Assembly (NCBI GenBank): GCA_025360665.1
Contig: JANYBU010000121.1
Location: forward strand, 1 to 21,957
Length of the DNA: 21,957 bases
DNA from: Nitrospira sp.
Lineage (GTDB): Bacteria > Nitrospirota > Nitrospiria > Nitrospirales > Nitrospiraceae
Direction: 5' to 3'
Of this stretch, positions 1 to 7,884 are shown one piece after another; positions within the stretch are counted from its first letter, which is position 1; every line of letters starts with the position of its first letter. The notes beneath the pieces are model-generated. The model was given only the letters and a program-made list of their open reading frames with translations. It searched no databases and had not been told where the DNA came from. The position numbers were made by a program, and so were the translations under genes.

Positions 1-187
1 GGACACGCTCATAGTTGCGACGAGGATTGGTCTTGAGCTTGCCGAGGAAGGTTGTAAAGCGATGGGTACAGAGCTGACAGCGAAAGGGATAGATGGTCAA
101 GGTGCCGAGGAGTCGGTCTGTGACTCCCGATCGAGGGGCCAATTTTGTTTTTGCTGTCCCGCACTTAGGACAGTTCAGGGTATGCAT
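1..187 (-). CDS. Small zinc-ribbon protein, partial (C-terminus beyond contig edge)
   Basis: I read this gene directly from the reverse complement. It starts at an ATG at 187-185 and stays open for 62 codons to the contig edge. The N-terminus has two Cys pairs, CPKCG (C6, C9) and CQLC (C37, C40), followed by HRFTTF. That spacing fits a four-cysteine zinc ribbon, and the CxxCxxRFTTF part resembles the zinc finger of NrdR. The sequence between the pairs is not NrdR-like and no ATP-cone is visible, so I do not call it NrdR. No strong ribosome site precedes the ATG, and an upstream ATG at 216 is in another frame. Its function is unknown; a DNA- or RNA-binding role is only a guess. Confidence 0.6.
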   Translation of the reverse strand, partial: MHTLNCPKCGTAKTKLAPRSGVTDRLLGTLTIYPFRCQLCTHRFTTFLGKLKTNPRRNYERV

Positions 188-276
188 GGTCGGACGACGC
201 CCACGTGAATTCGCATGAGAGACGATTGCAGCCTGCTCAGCACAGGGATATTGTAGAGGCTTCCCTGCGAAACGAC

Positions 277-296
277 AAGTCCCCATTCGGGGGCTT
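277..296 (-). terminator. Candidate weak terminator hairpin after the aminopeptidase gene
   Basis: An 8-bp stem (277-284 with 289-296, one G-U pair) closes a 4-base loop. It lies about 97 bases past the aminopeptidase stop in the direction of transcription. The bases after it on the minus strand are only mildly T-rich (TTGTCGTTT), so termination efficiency is doubtful. The rest of 188-392 shows nothing else recognisable. Confidence 0.25.
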
Positions 297-392
297 ATAG
301 CGAAGAGAACAACTGCCAGTGTGCTGTCAGCTCGGCAACGAATGATCCGCAATCGTACCTGCCCCAGTATGCCTATCTCCGTCCGTGATCGT

Positions 393-2981
393 TCACCGAA
401 AGGCCTGGAGGTACCGACGCAGCACGATTCCATCCCGTTCCCGCACGTTCACCATAATCCGTAGATGCTCCAAATACTGTTCCAAGGTTTTCCCGCCCAG
501 ATCGATCTGGCGCGAGGTGAAGAACTCCCGCACATCCCGTTCGAGTTCAGGTGTGGCCAGGCTGACGATCCCGCCGCACATGCGGCGCAGCCCTTGTTTG
601 GGAAACAATTGGTCCATCTTCTCCCAATTCGTTTTCACAAAAGCCCAGGCCAATTCTCTGCCATAGACATTGCCCAGGATGGCGCTGACGAGAAACGGCG
701 CGTCTTGTGTGCGGATTTCTCCGCTGATGGTGCGGGCGAGTGCACGTTCGAGCAATGCCTTGGGCTGGAATGCCGCGAGCGAAAAGAGATAGCGCCGTTC
801 TTCTTGCGGTGTGGTGGCGGTGCGAAACCGTTCGTTAAATTCGTCGTACCGGGTTGCGTCGCCCGTATGCGCGAGGATCGCCACGAGTGCGGGAACGACA
901 TTGGGATCAACGGCGGCCGCGTCGTTGCGGTAGGCCCGGTACAGCTCGGCTGCGCGGTCTTGGATGGCAGGATCGTTGCCGAGTTTCCCCTGTGCACCGA
1001 TCAATTCACCCCGTAATTGCTTCGTCCCTTCGCTCTCGCCGCTTCGAGGTACCCAACCCAACGCGGTAACGGCGGGACCGATCCGACCGCGTACGAACGC
1101 TTCGAGCGCCGGCCGATCCTCCACGGTGATGATCCGATTCAGGAAGGAGAAGGAGTCGAGTAGCACAGCCCAGACATTCTTGTCCCGCTCCGCGGTGAAG
1201 CGGGCTGTCAGGTCAAGATAGTCCGTGAGGGGCATGAGGCTGGCGACGGTGGTAGCCCAGGCGTCGTTGATGACGTTGAACCGCTCGGTGGCGGGGAGTC
1301 GGTCGATGCCGGCGCTCAGGAGCCGACTGAGCAGGTCTGGTGCATAGCGCACCCGATAGAAGCCATGGCCTCCCTCGTTGATCAGTACTGACTCCCAGTC
1401 GTGAGGGAGCGGGACCGTCGTGTCCTTCTCCGTCAGCAACATACGTGAGGTGTTGGTCTTGCCTCCGGAGGTGACTCGCATCTGGAGCGGAATCTGCCAT
1501 CGCTGGTCTTTTGAGGGGCTGGACTGCTCGTCGCTCAGGTAACTGAACCGTTGTTGTCTGATCGTGAGCTCGGATGACGGACTGACAGTCGCGGTCACGA
1601 GCGGGAACCCTGGTTGGAAAATCCATCCGTTCATGAGTTCAGGCACCGGCTGTTTGGCGATCTTCCCCAGCGAAACCCAGAGATCGTTCGTGTCTGCATT
1701 CCCATAGGCATGCGCATGCAAGTAGTCGCGGACTCCGTCGCGGAAGACTGTCGGTCCAATGTGCTGTTCTAACATCCGGAGCACCGACGCGCCCTTTTCA
1801 TAGGTTAGGACGTCGAACATCGCGTCGGCATCCTTGGGAGCTTGTACCGGGTATTCGATTGGTCTGGTACTGTGCAGTCCGTCCACAGAAAAGGCCGCGG
1901 CGCGCGAGATACCGAAGCTGTCCCATCGTTTCCATTCCGGTTTCCAGGCATCCACGGCCAACATTTCCATGAAGGTGGCGAAAGCTTCATTCAACCAGAG
2001 CCCGTTCCACCAAGACATGGTGACTAAATCGCCAAACCACATGTGCGCGTTTTCATGCGCAACCACATCGGCCACTCGCTCCAGTTCGCCGTGCGTGGCG
2101 CTCTGCTGATCGACCAGCAAGGCCGTTTCACGGTATGTAATGGCGCCCAGGTTTTCCATGGCCCCGGAGGCAAAGTCAGGAATGGCGAGCAGGTCCAGCT
2201 TGTCGCCGGGGTAAGGGATTCCATAATAGCTCTCAAAAAAAGAGAGCGATGCCGCCGCAATGTCTTGGCCAAATCGAGCGAGATGCCCTTTCCCAGGGAC
2301 GGCCCACAGGCGAAGCGGGGTTTGGCCGACCATCACCGGCTCGGTCGGCTCGATTCGGCCTACGATGAACGCGACCAGGTAGGTGGACATCTTGATCGTA
2401 TCGGCGAAGCGCACCACCTTCTTCCCACTCGCAAGTGTTTCGGAAGTGACCGTGGTGTTGGAGACTGCGGTTAGCGTTGGATCGATGACCAGCGTCGTCG
2501 CAAAGACGGCTTTGAAGTCCGGTTCATCCCAGCAGGGAAAAGCCCGACGGGCATCGGTGGCTTCGAACTGTGTCGCGGCCATGTTGTGAGTCGCACCATG
2601 CTGGTCTTTGTAAGTACTGCGATAGAAACCGCGGAGCTTGTCGTTAAGCGTCCCGCAGAATGTCATCGTCAGCCTCCAGGTGCCTGGCGAGAGAGGCGTG
2701 GTGAATGTGAGATGGCAACGCTGGAGCAATGCATCCGACGCCATCGTGGCTTGTCTCGCTGGGCCTGAATCTCCTGTAATCTGAGCCGAGATGATGTCGA
2801 GTTCAATGGCGTTGAGGACGATTTCAGAGGTCGGCTGATGGACCGTGACGGTGATGGTTTCTTCTCCAGAAAAGCGTGCGGCAGTCAGATCCGGCTCCAA
2901 TTGCAGATCGTAGCGAAGCGGGACCACATGTCTCGGAAGCCGGTATGGGTCGAGCGTGCCTGGAGCAGAGTCCTGGTTCAT
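393..2981 (-). CDS. M1-family zinc aminopeptidase (PepN/ERAP-like)
   Basis: This 862-residue protein is a metallo-aminopeptidase that removes N-terminal residues from peptides. The exopeptidase signature GAMEN is at residues 273-277. The zinc site HEXXH-x18-E is complete: H309, E310, H313 and E332, in HENAHMWFGDLV, where the family usually has HELAHQWFG. The transition-state tyrosine is probably Y394 in VLTYEKGASV. The N-terminal beta-saddle domain fills roughly residues 10-215, the thermolysin-like domain 216-450, and the helical ERAP1-like C-terminal domain about 540-850. No signal peptide is seen, so it is probably cytosolic. The start is supported by AAAGGTGAGG just before the ATG. It lies 146 bases after rpiA on the same strand and may be read with it. 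Substrate preference cannot be told from sequence. Confidence 0.95.
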   Translation of the reverse strand: MNQDSAPGTLDPYRLPRHVVPLRYDLQLEPDLTAARFSGEETITVTVHQPTSEIVLNAIELDIISAQITGDSGPARQATMASDALLQRCHLTFTTPLSPGTWRLTMTFCGTLNDKLRGFYRSTYKDQHGATHNMAATQFEATDARRAFPCWDEPDFKAVFATTLVIDPTLTAVSNTTVTSETLASGKKVVRFADTIKMSTYLVAFIVGRIEPTEPVMVGQTPLRLWAVPGKGHLARFGQDIAAASLSFFESYYGIPYPGDKLDLLAIPDFASGAMENLGAITYRETALLVDQQSATHGELERVADVVAHENAHMWFGDLVTMSWWNGLWLNEAFATFMEMLAVDAWKPEWKRWDSFGISRAAAFSVDGLHSTRPIEYPVQAPKDADAMFDVLTYEKGASVLRMLEQHIGPTVFRDGVRDYLHAHAYGNADTNDLWVSLGKIAKQPVPELMNGWIFQPGFPLVTATVSPSSELTIRQQRFSYLSDEQSSPSKDQRWQIPLQMRVTSGGKTNTSRMLLTEKDTTVPLPHDWESVLINEGGHGFYRVRYAPDLLSRLLSAGIDRLPATERFNVINDAWATTVASLMPLTDYLDLTARFTAERDKNVWAVLLDSFSFLNRIITVEDRPALEAFVRGRIGPAVTALGWVPRSGESEGTKQLRGELIGAQGKLGNDPAIQDRAAELYRAYRNDAAAVDPNVVPALVAILAHTGDATRYDEFNERFRTATTPQEERRYLFSLAAFQPKALLERALARTISGEIRTQDAPFLVSAILGNVYGRELAWAFVKTNWEKMDQLFPKQGLRRMCGGIVSLATPELERDVREFFTSRQIDLGGKTLEQYLEHLRIMVNVRERDGIVLRRYLQAFR

Positions 2982-3127
2982 ATCCTCACCTTTCGGTCAT
3001 TCGGTAGCCGCTTGCACGAAGGAGCTGTGGAGCCACGAGTTGAAGAACGATGCAACTGGAATGGTAAGGAATAATCGGACATGCTTCGTGAGGGCCCGTA
3101 GGGTCTGTCGCCTACTGATCGGCTCAG

Positions 3128-3829
3128 TCATGTCCTCGTTGCGGGATACGTCTCGACTCCGTTGGCGGTGCCCACAATGAGCAGGTCTGTTCGTCCGACA
3201 AAGAGGCCGGTCTCGACGACTCCTGGAATTTGGTTCAAGGCGATTTCCAGGTCTCGCGGCTGGTCGATTCGCGCGAGGTGCACATCCACAATCATGTTGC
3301 CGGCCTCGGTTTTGAACGGAGCCCCGTTGCGTTCTCTGAGTACCACACGGCTCTTTGTGAGGGCCTCAATTTCTCGTGCCGTACTCCCCCAGCCGAAGGG
3401 GATCACCTCAATGGGGAGAGGGAATGATCCCCCCAGTACGGGGACTCGCTTGGTATAGTCGACCAATACGATGAACTGCTTGGCCGAGGCCGCGACAATC
3501 TTTTCCTTCAGGAGCGCGCCGCCCCCGCCCTTGATGAGATTGAAGCCAGGATCGACCTGATCTGCCCCGTCGATCGCGATATCGATTACCCAGGCATTAT
3601 CGGCATCGATGAGGATGATTCCTTGTTGCTTGGCGAGCGTGGCCGTTTCCTTCGACGTGGGTACTCCGCGAAGTGTCATGCCCGCGCGGACCTTTTCTCC
3701 CAGCGCGATGACCATATGCTTGGCCGTTGAGCCGGTCCCGAGGCCAACGACCATCCCGTCGCGGACGAATTCGACGGCTGTTATCGCGGCGGCCTTCTTC
3801 AGGCTATCGAGGTCCTGGTTGCTCATCAT
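3128..3829 (-). CDS. rpiA: Ribose-5-phosphate isomerase A
   Basis: RpiA interconverts ribose-5-phosphate and ribulose-5-phosphate in the pentose phosphate pathway. The 233 residues are within the usual RpiA length. GLGTGSTA (29-36) is the phosphate-binding loop. DGADQVDP (87-94) carries the catalytic aspartates D87 and D90; the usual Glu after DGAD is Gln here. KGGGGALLKEK (100-110) carries the catalytic Lys and Glu. The start ATG overlaps the stop of glk in an ATGA arrangement (4 bases), which predicts translational coupling. A second ATG follows at once, so the start could be one codon later. The gene is the fourth of the pgi-pgl-glk-rpiA operon. Confidence 0.95.
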   Translation of the reverse strand: MMSNQDLDSLKKAAAITAVEFVRDGMVVGLGTGSTAKHMVIALGEKVRAGMTLRGVPTSKETATLAKQQGIILIDADNAWVIDIAIDGADQVDPGFNLIKGGGGALLKEKIVAASAKQFIVLVDYTKRVPVLGGSFPLPIEVIPFGWGSTAREIEALTKSRVVLRERNGAPFKTEAGNMIVDVHLARIDQPRDLEIALNQIPGVVETGLFVGRTDLLIVGTANGVETYPATRT

Positions 3830-4899
3830 GATGCGGGGGTATGGGGGAGGGCTGCGCCGACGGATGCGGCGCCGAGTAAGGCGGTCTGCTGATTCATCAC
3901 CACTTTGACCGGGATCGAACTCATCAAGCGTTTATAGCGACCTTTGTTGGTAAAGGCCTTCATGAATGTTCCGTCTTTGAGTTTAGCCAGCAACTTCGGT
4001 GCGATGCCGCCGCCCAGATACACGCCGTTGAGTGTCATGGCCTTTAGGGCAAGATTGCCTGCTTCGGCGCCATAGATGGAGGCGAACAGGTCGAGCGCCT
4101 GTTTAGCGATGTCTGCCTGCCCCTTGAGCCCAGCTGCGGCGATCACTGCAGCAGGGTCGCCGGCTTTGATTTGTTCCGAGAGCCAGGTCGGCTCATTTTT
4201 CTTGCTGTCCCGCACATAGTCATAGATGGCATGCAGGCCGGGGCCGGACAAGACTCGTTCATAACTCACGTGCAGGTAGTTACTCCGTAGATGGCGTAGC
4301 AGTTCAATTTCGTTGTCATCGTTCGGTGCGAAGTCCGCATGGCCGCCTTCCGACGGCATAGGCTGATAGCGCGAGCCGTTCCAGAAGAGGATGGATTCGC
4401 CTAGTCCGGTTCCCGCCGCGATTAGGGCGAGCGCCTGGTGGTGCGGTGGTGGAGTTCCGGCGTTGAGGATTTCGACTTCGTCCGGTCTAAGCAAGAGAAT
4501 TCCGTGGGCCATGGCTTCGAGATCGTTGAGTAGCTTCACTCTCGGTATGTTGAAACGTTTCGCCAGCGTTGCGCCATCGACCACCCATGGGAGGTTGGTC
4601 GTCTGACAACGGTTTTGAATGACGGGACCGGCGATGCCGAAACAGGCCGCGTTGATCTTCAGCGGTTCTTCCGCTGAGCGCTCCGGTTCCGGCTCGGCAG
4701 CGGCGCTCTTCTTGGTTGCGAATTCGTCGATCGGTGTCGGGGGCTTTGGCGGGACGAGAAATTCAGTAAGCATGTCCTCGAGCGAGGTGTAATCGGCACT
4801 GTGGAATGACTCCAATCGGACGGGATCGACGCGATCCTTCTTCCATTCGAACAGGGCCAAGTGAGTTTTTGTGCCCCCGATATCTCCGGCAACAATCAT
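3826..4899 (-). CDS. glk: Glucokinase (Glk family)
   Basis: The protein phosphorylates glucose with ATP to glucose-6-phosphate in the cytoplasm. GDIGGTKTH (5-13) is the first phosphate loop. LLND (123-126) holds the catalytic Asp in the position it has in E. coli Glk (NDFEA). AAGTGLGE lies at 161-168, SEGGHADFAP at 183-192, and LGGGIAPK comes near the C-terminus. At 357 residues it is longer than E. coli Glk (321). Much of the excess is a proline-, alanine- and glutamate-rich insertion at about 49-80, between the first lobe strands and CFGIAGP, which looks like a flexible loop. It starts 7 bases after the pgl stop, with AGGG upstream, and its stop overlaps the rpiA start. Confidence 0.93.
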   Translation of the reverse strand: MIVAGDIGGTKTHLALFEWKKDRVDPVRLESFHSADYTSLEDMLTEFLVPPKPPTPIDEFATKKSAAAEPEPERSAEEPLKINAACFGIAGPVIQNRCQTTNLPWVVDGATLAKRFNIPRVKLLNDLEAMAHGILLLRPDEVEILNAGTPPPHHQALALIAAGTGLGESILFWNGSRYQPMPSEGGHADFAPNDDNEIELLRHLRSNYLHVSYERVLSGPGLHAIYDYVRDSKKNEPTWLSEQIKAGDPAAVIAAAGLKGQADIAKQALDLFASIYGAEAGNLALKAMTLNGVYLGGGIAPKLLAKLKDGTFMKAFTNKGRYKRLMSSIPVKVVMNQQTALLGAASVGAALPHTPAS

Positions 4900-4906
4900 C
4901 CTGCCC

Positions 4907-5680
4907 TCATGCGCTCGTCCGCTGTTGATGTCTTGGAAGCTCGGATGCCGCAGCTTGGTCGAGGAACCAGATGAGGCGACCTCCCTCTGGTTCGACCAGC
5001 GCGGCGGGGAGTTGCCGTTCTGCCTCGGTCTTCGAATCGAGAATGGCTCTCACGACTCCTGCTTTGCCAGCTCCCGCGACGAGAAACAGTATCACACTCG
5101 CCTGGTTGATCACACCTAGGGTCATGGTTAGTCTGGTCGGAGGATCTTTCGGAGATTGGGTCACGGCAATCATGCGCTGGTTGTCCCGAAGGGCTGGTGA
5201 CCCAGGAAACAGAGAGGCTGTGTGCCCGTCTTCGCCTAACCCTAAGAGGATGAGATCAAGGGATGGCTGGGCCGATGGTGAAGTTTTTGTCGCAAGACGC
5301 AATTGCTGTTCATACTCATGGGCCGCCGCCTCTGGGTTACGGGATTCCCCTGCCATACGATAGACCTGTGAGGGCGTAATTTTCAGAGGGGTGAACAGGG
5401 TTTTGTGGGCCAAGGCGTAGTTGCTCCGAGGATCATTCGGAGGGACGCAGCGTTCGTCGCTAAAAAAGAAGGTGGTCCTGGACCAATCGAAGCGATCGGC
5501 GAAAGCGGGAGAGGCCAGGGCTCGGTAGAGGGTTTCCGGCGTCGTGCCGCCGGAGAGGGCGATGAGGAATTGACCGTTCGCGCGAACGGCCTCTTGGCCC
5601 ACCGCGTACACGAGTTCCGCTGCTGCCGCGGCCCATGTTTCACTGTCGTGAGAGATGCGGATCTCGGGGGGGCGGGCCAT
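4907..5680 (-). CDS. pgl: 6-phosphogluconolactonase (DevB/SOL family)
   Basis: This enzyme hydrolyses 6-phosphogluconolactone to 6-phosphogluconate, the second step of the oxidative pentose phosphate pathway. The 257-residue protein has the NagB/Pgl fold motifs: ALSGGTTPETLY (41-52), FFFSDERCVPP (71-81) and LGLGEDGHTASLFPG (146-160), which carries the catalytic His. SDERxVPP and GEDGHTASLFP separate Pgl from the NagB deaminases. The ATG lies one base after the pgi stop, so the two are almost certainly co-translated. zwf and gnd, the flanking steps, are not in this window. Confidence 0.95.
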   Translation of the reverse strand: MARPPEIRISHDSETWAAAAAELVYAVGQEAVRANGQFLIALSGGTTPETLYRALASPAFADRFDWSRTTFFFSDERCVPPNDPRSNYALAHKTLFTPLKITPSQVYRMAGESRNPEAAAHEYEQQLRLATKTSPSAQPSLDLILLGLGEDGHTASLFPGSPALRDNQRMIAVTQSPKDPPTRLTMTLGVINQASVILFLVAGAGKAGVVRAILDSKTEAERQLPAALVEPEGGRLIWFLDQAAASELPRHQQRTSA

Positions 5681-5681
5681 C

Positions 5682-7382
5682 CTATTTCTTACGGGTGCGC
5701 CTGCCTTTGGTGCGCCGTATGGTTGGACGACGAGCCGGCGTACGAGGGGCGAGGAACTTCGTCAGCGCCTGAATCGTCGCGATGGGGTTCTTGCCCAAAG
5801 GCAAGAGGATGGCCTGTTGCTCATGAGCTTGTAGCGCCTGTATGTCGCCGGCGGCTTGGGCCTGCGCGAGCGTGCGAAAGGTGAAGGGTTTTCCGGGAAT
5901 GTTGAGATCCGGAATCATCTGATCGACGAGTTGTAGGAAAATTCCGATCCTCGGTCCCCCTTTGTGGAGTTGGCCTGTCGAATGGAGATAGCGCGGGCCA
6001 TAGCCGGCTGTCGTGGTCACATGGTGATGGGAGACGAGCGCTCTTCGGAGCGAGCGAATGGCCTGTTCCATCTTGGAGGAGGGTGTCGTATAGGCCAAGA
6101 TGGCGACGTAGGCACCCGACCGACACTGTCGCTTGAGTTGTGCAGCGGCTTGTGCCGCGGTCGTGGTAGTCTGTTTCGGCAACCGGCCGGTGGACTGGAC
6201 GGTTGCCAGTACGCGGGCGGTGTTGTCTTTGCTTTCTTGGACGTTCGGTTGATCGAACGGGTGAATCCCCAGAAGGTGGCCTGCCAGGGCGGTGGCGACT
6301 TCCCACCGGAAAAACTCTGCCGCGAGATCGTAACGGTCTTGGAGCGTGAGCGTCAAGATTGGATGGCCCTGTCGCGCGAGCCCGGCGATGTGTCGGTCGA
6401 GCTGTCTATTCTGATCTCTCTTTAACCTCAGATAGACAAAAAGCCGATCCGTGCCATAGGCGGTCGGTGAGACAATTGGTTCATTTGCCACGGGGATGAG
6501 GCCGGTTCCTTCCTTGCCGGTGCTTTCCGCGAGGAGCTGTTCCGTCCACAAACCAAATGCCGTGATCTGTGGTGATGTGATCAGGGTGATCTTGTTGCGT
6601 CCTGCTTGCGCCAGTGAGGCCATCGTTGCGCCAAGGTCGGCACCGGGGTTCTGTCCAAGTGAGGGCTGGATTTGACAGGCCTGGGCCATGGCTGTGGCAC
6701 GCGTGAGTAATCGTGTGACATCGATCCCCATCATTGCCGCAGGGACTAATCCAAAATAGGACAGGACCGAATACCGTCCACCGATGTCCGGCGGGCTGCT
6801 AAAAATTCGCCAGAACTGGTGCTCTGCGGCCAATTTTTCTAATCCGGTTCCGGGATCGGTAATGGCGAGAAACTGTTCACCAGCTTGGGGGCCCTTGCTC
6901 TTGTGAACAAGTTCCCAAAAGTGGGCAAAGAGGGACATGACTTCGATGGTCCCGCCAGATTTGCTGGCGAGGATGAACAGGCTTCGAGCCGGGTCGATCG
7001 CCCGCGTGACCTGTCGAATCCAGCCGGGAACGGTGGAATCGAGGACCCACAAGCGCGGGAACCCACTGCTTGAGCCAAATGAGGACCGCAGGACTTCCGG
7101 TCCCAAGCTGCTGCCACCCATCCCGAGCAGGACCACGTCGCGGATGCCGCGCTTCTTGGCCGAAGCGGCGAAGGTCTGCAACTCCTCGGTCCGATCTTTC
7201 ATATACTCGATGATGGTTAGCCAGCCGAGGCGGTCGGTGATGTCGGTGGGATCTTGTTTCCAGAGTCGATGGTCGCGGGCCCACAGTCGCTCGACCGCAT
7301 GGGATGCGGAGAGTCGTGCGTTCCCCGCAGCGACGAGGGATTGAAGTTCCGATGAGAACGATCGATCCATCTGGAGTTTCAT
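5682..7382 (-). CDS. pgi: Glucose-6-phosphate isomerase, of the type found fused to transaldolase
   Basis: The enzyme interconverts glucose-6-phosphate and fructose-6-phosphate. I place the start at the ATG at 7382 (566 residues) because GAAAGG precedes it by 6 bases. The open frame runs 79 codons further upstream, but that extension is low-complexity and unlike PGI. SIS-domain motifs are clear: LLGMGGSSLGPEVL (85-98), ASKSGGTIE (139-147), PPDIGGRYSVLSYFG (197-211), ESTGKEG (286-292) and HPFDQPNVQESK (374-385), whose Lys matches the catalytic Lys of E. coli Pgi. The motifs resemble the C-terminal half of bifunctional transaldolase/PGI proteins more than classical Pgi, yet there is no transaldolase part here. 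The C-terminus ends in a strongly basic tail rich in Arg, Lys, Pro and Thr. It heads the pgi-pgl-glk-rpiA operon. Confidence 0.92.
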   Translation of the reverse strand: MKLQMDRSFSSELQSLVAAGNARLSASHAVERLWARDHRLWKQDPTDITDRLGWLTIIEYMKDRTEELQTFAASAKKRGIRDVVLLGMGGSSLGPEVLRSSFGSSSGFPRLWVLDSTVPGWIRQVTRAIDPARSLFILASKSGGTIEVMSLFAHFWELVHKSKGPQAGEQFLAITDPGTGLEKLAAEHQFWRIFSSPPDIGGRYSVLSYFGLVPAAMMGIDVTRLLTRATAMAQACQIQPSLGQNPGADLGATMASLAQAGRNKITLITSPQITAFGLWTEQLLAESTGKEGTGLIPVANEPIVSPTAYGTDRLFVYLRLKRDQNRQLDRHIAGLARQGHPILTLTLQDRYDLAAEFFRWEVATALAGHLLGIHPFDQPNVQESKDNTARVLATVQSTGRLPKQTTTTAAQAAAQLKRQCRSGAYVAILAYTTPSSKMEQAIRSLRRALVSHHHVTTTAGYGPRYLHSTGQLHKGGPRIGIFLQLVDQMIPDLNIPGKPFTFRTLAQAQAAGDIQALQAHEQQAILLPLGKNPIATIQALTKFLAPRTPARRPTIRRTKGRRTRKK

Positions 7383-7441
7383 GGCAAGCCTTTCAAGTAT
7401 TGTAGATATCGGATGAGAGAAACACAAACATGAGGCCTCAC

Positions 7442-7693
7442 CTAGATCGTCGTGGTTCGACGGATCAGGCAGGGCATGCCTTCGGTCACTATCCAGGGGA
7501 GAGATTGCACATGCTCGAGAGAGACGGGAAGGTGATGATGGAGGCCTGTCTTCTGTCCAGAGGGTGCACCCCATGATGGGGGCCTGCGCCACCATGCGCG
7601 TCCTCGTTGGGTGGCCCATTGCCAGGGATTGTCATCAGTATGAGTGAGAACGAGGATCGTCAGGGGTGGGTGAAGCCTACATGTTGCCGGCAT
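7442..7693 (-). CDS. Hypothetical 83-residue ORF between the YkuD lipoprotein and pgi
   Basis: An ATG-started ORF (a TTG lies one codon earlier) runs to a TAG 59 bases before pgi. It contains a beta-like stretch LTILVLTHTDDNPWQWA and is rich in Trp, Arg and His. No family is recognised. There is no clear ribosome site, but its start directly follows the TAA of the frame at 7697-7786. It shares DNA with the upstream extension of the pgi frame in another frame, so at most one of the two is real. It may simply be chance. Confidence 0.3.
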   Translation of the reverse strand: MPATCRLHPPLTILVLTHTDDNPWQWATQRGRAWWRRPPSWGAPSGQKTGLHHHLPVSLEHVQSLPWIVTEGMPCLIRRTTTI

Positions 7694-7696
7694 CAA

Positions 7697-7884
7697 TTAG
7701 GTCAGTTGTTTGGCGAGGGTCTTATAGCGGACTTGGAGCGTATGGATTAGGGCGGGATCGATGGCGGTGGTCGGGTGGTTGACGCGTCAGAGGCCGGTAT
7801 GCCGCTGATCTGCACGAGGGTGACGAGGGTGAGGCCGATTAAGCCCGACAAGAGAGATAGGAAAATGCGCTTTATGAGTCCTGC
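7697..7884 (-). pseudogene. Possible broken micro-gene for a single-pass membrane protein
   Basis: Straight after the lipoprotein stop, in the same frame, 45 sense codons read KRIFLSLLSGLIGL then TLVTLVQISG, a basic end plus a membrane helix, and stop at 7747-7749. From 7786 to 7697 another frame continues with protein-like sequence containing DPALIHTLQVRYKTLAKQL and a stop. Joined by a single frameshift near 7786 they would make a small membrane protein of about 60 residues. The codon where a start is expected is ATA rather than ATG. Two lesions suggest decay, or base-calling errors. No family is recognised. Confidence 0.3.

Noticed and set aside
201..213. CCACGTGAATTC as a third parS site
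   Set aside because: Only the central CACGTG and a few flanking bases agree; the outer TGTT/AACA arms are missing.
7383..7619. 79-codon N-terminal extension of the pgi frame
   Set aside because: Composition is Pro/Ser/Arg-rich and unlike PGI; the ATG at 7382 has a good ribosome site and PGI-like sequence starts there.
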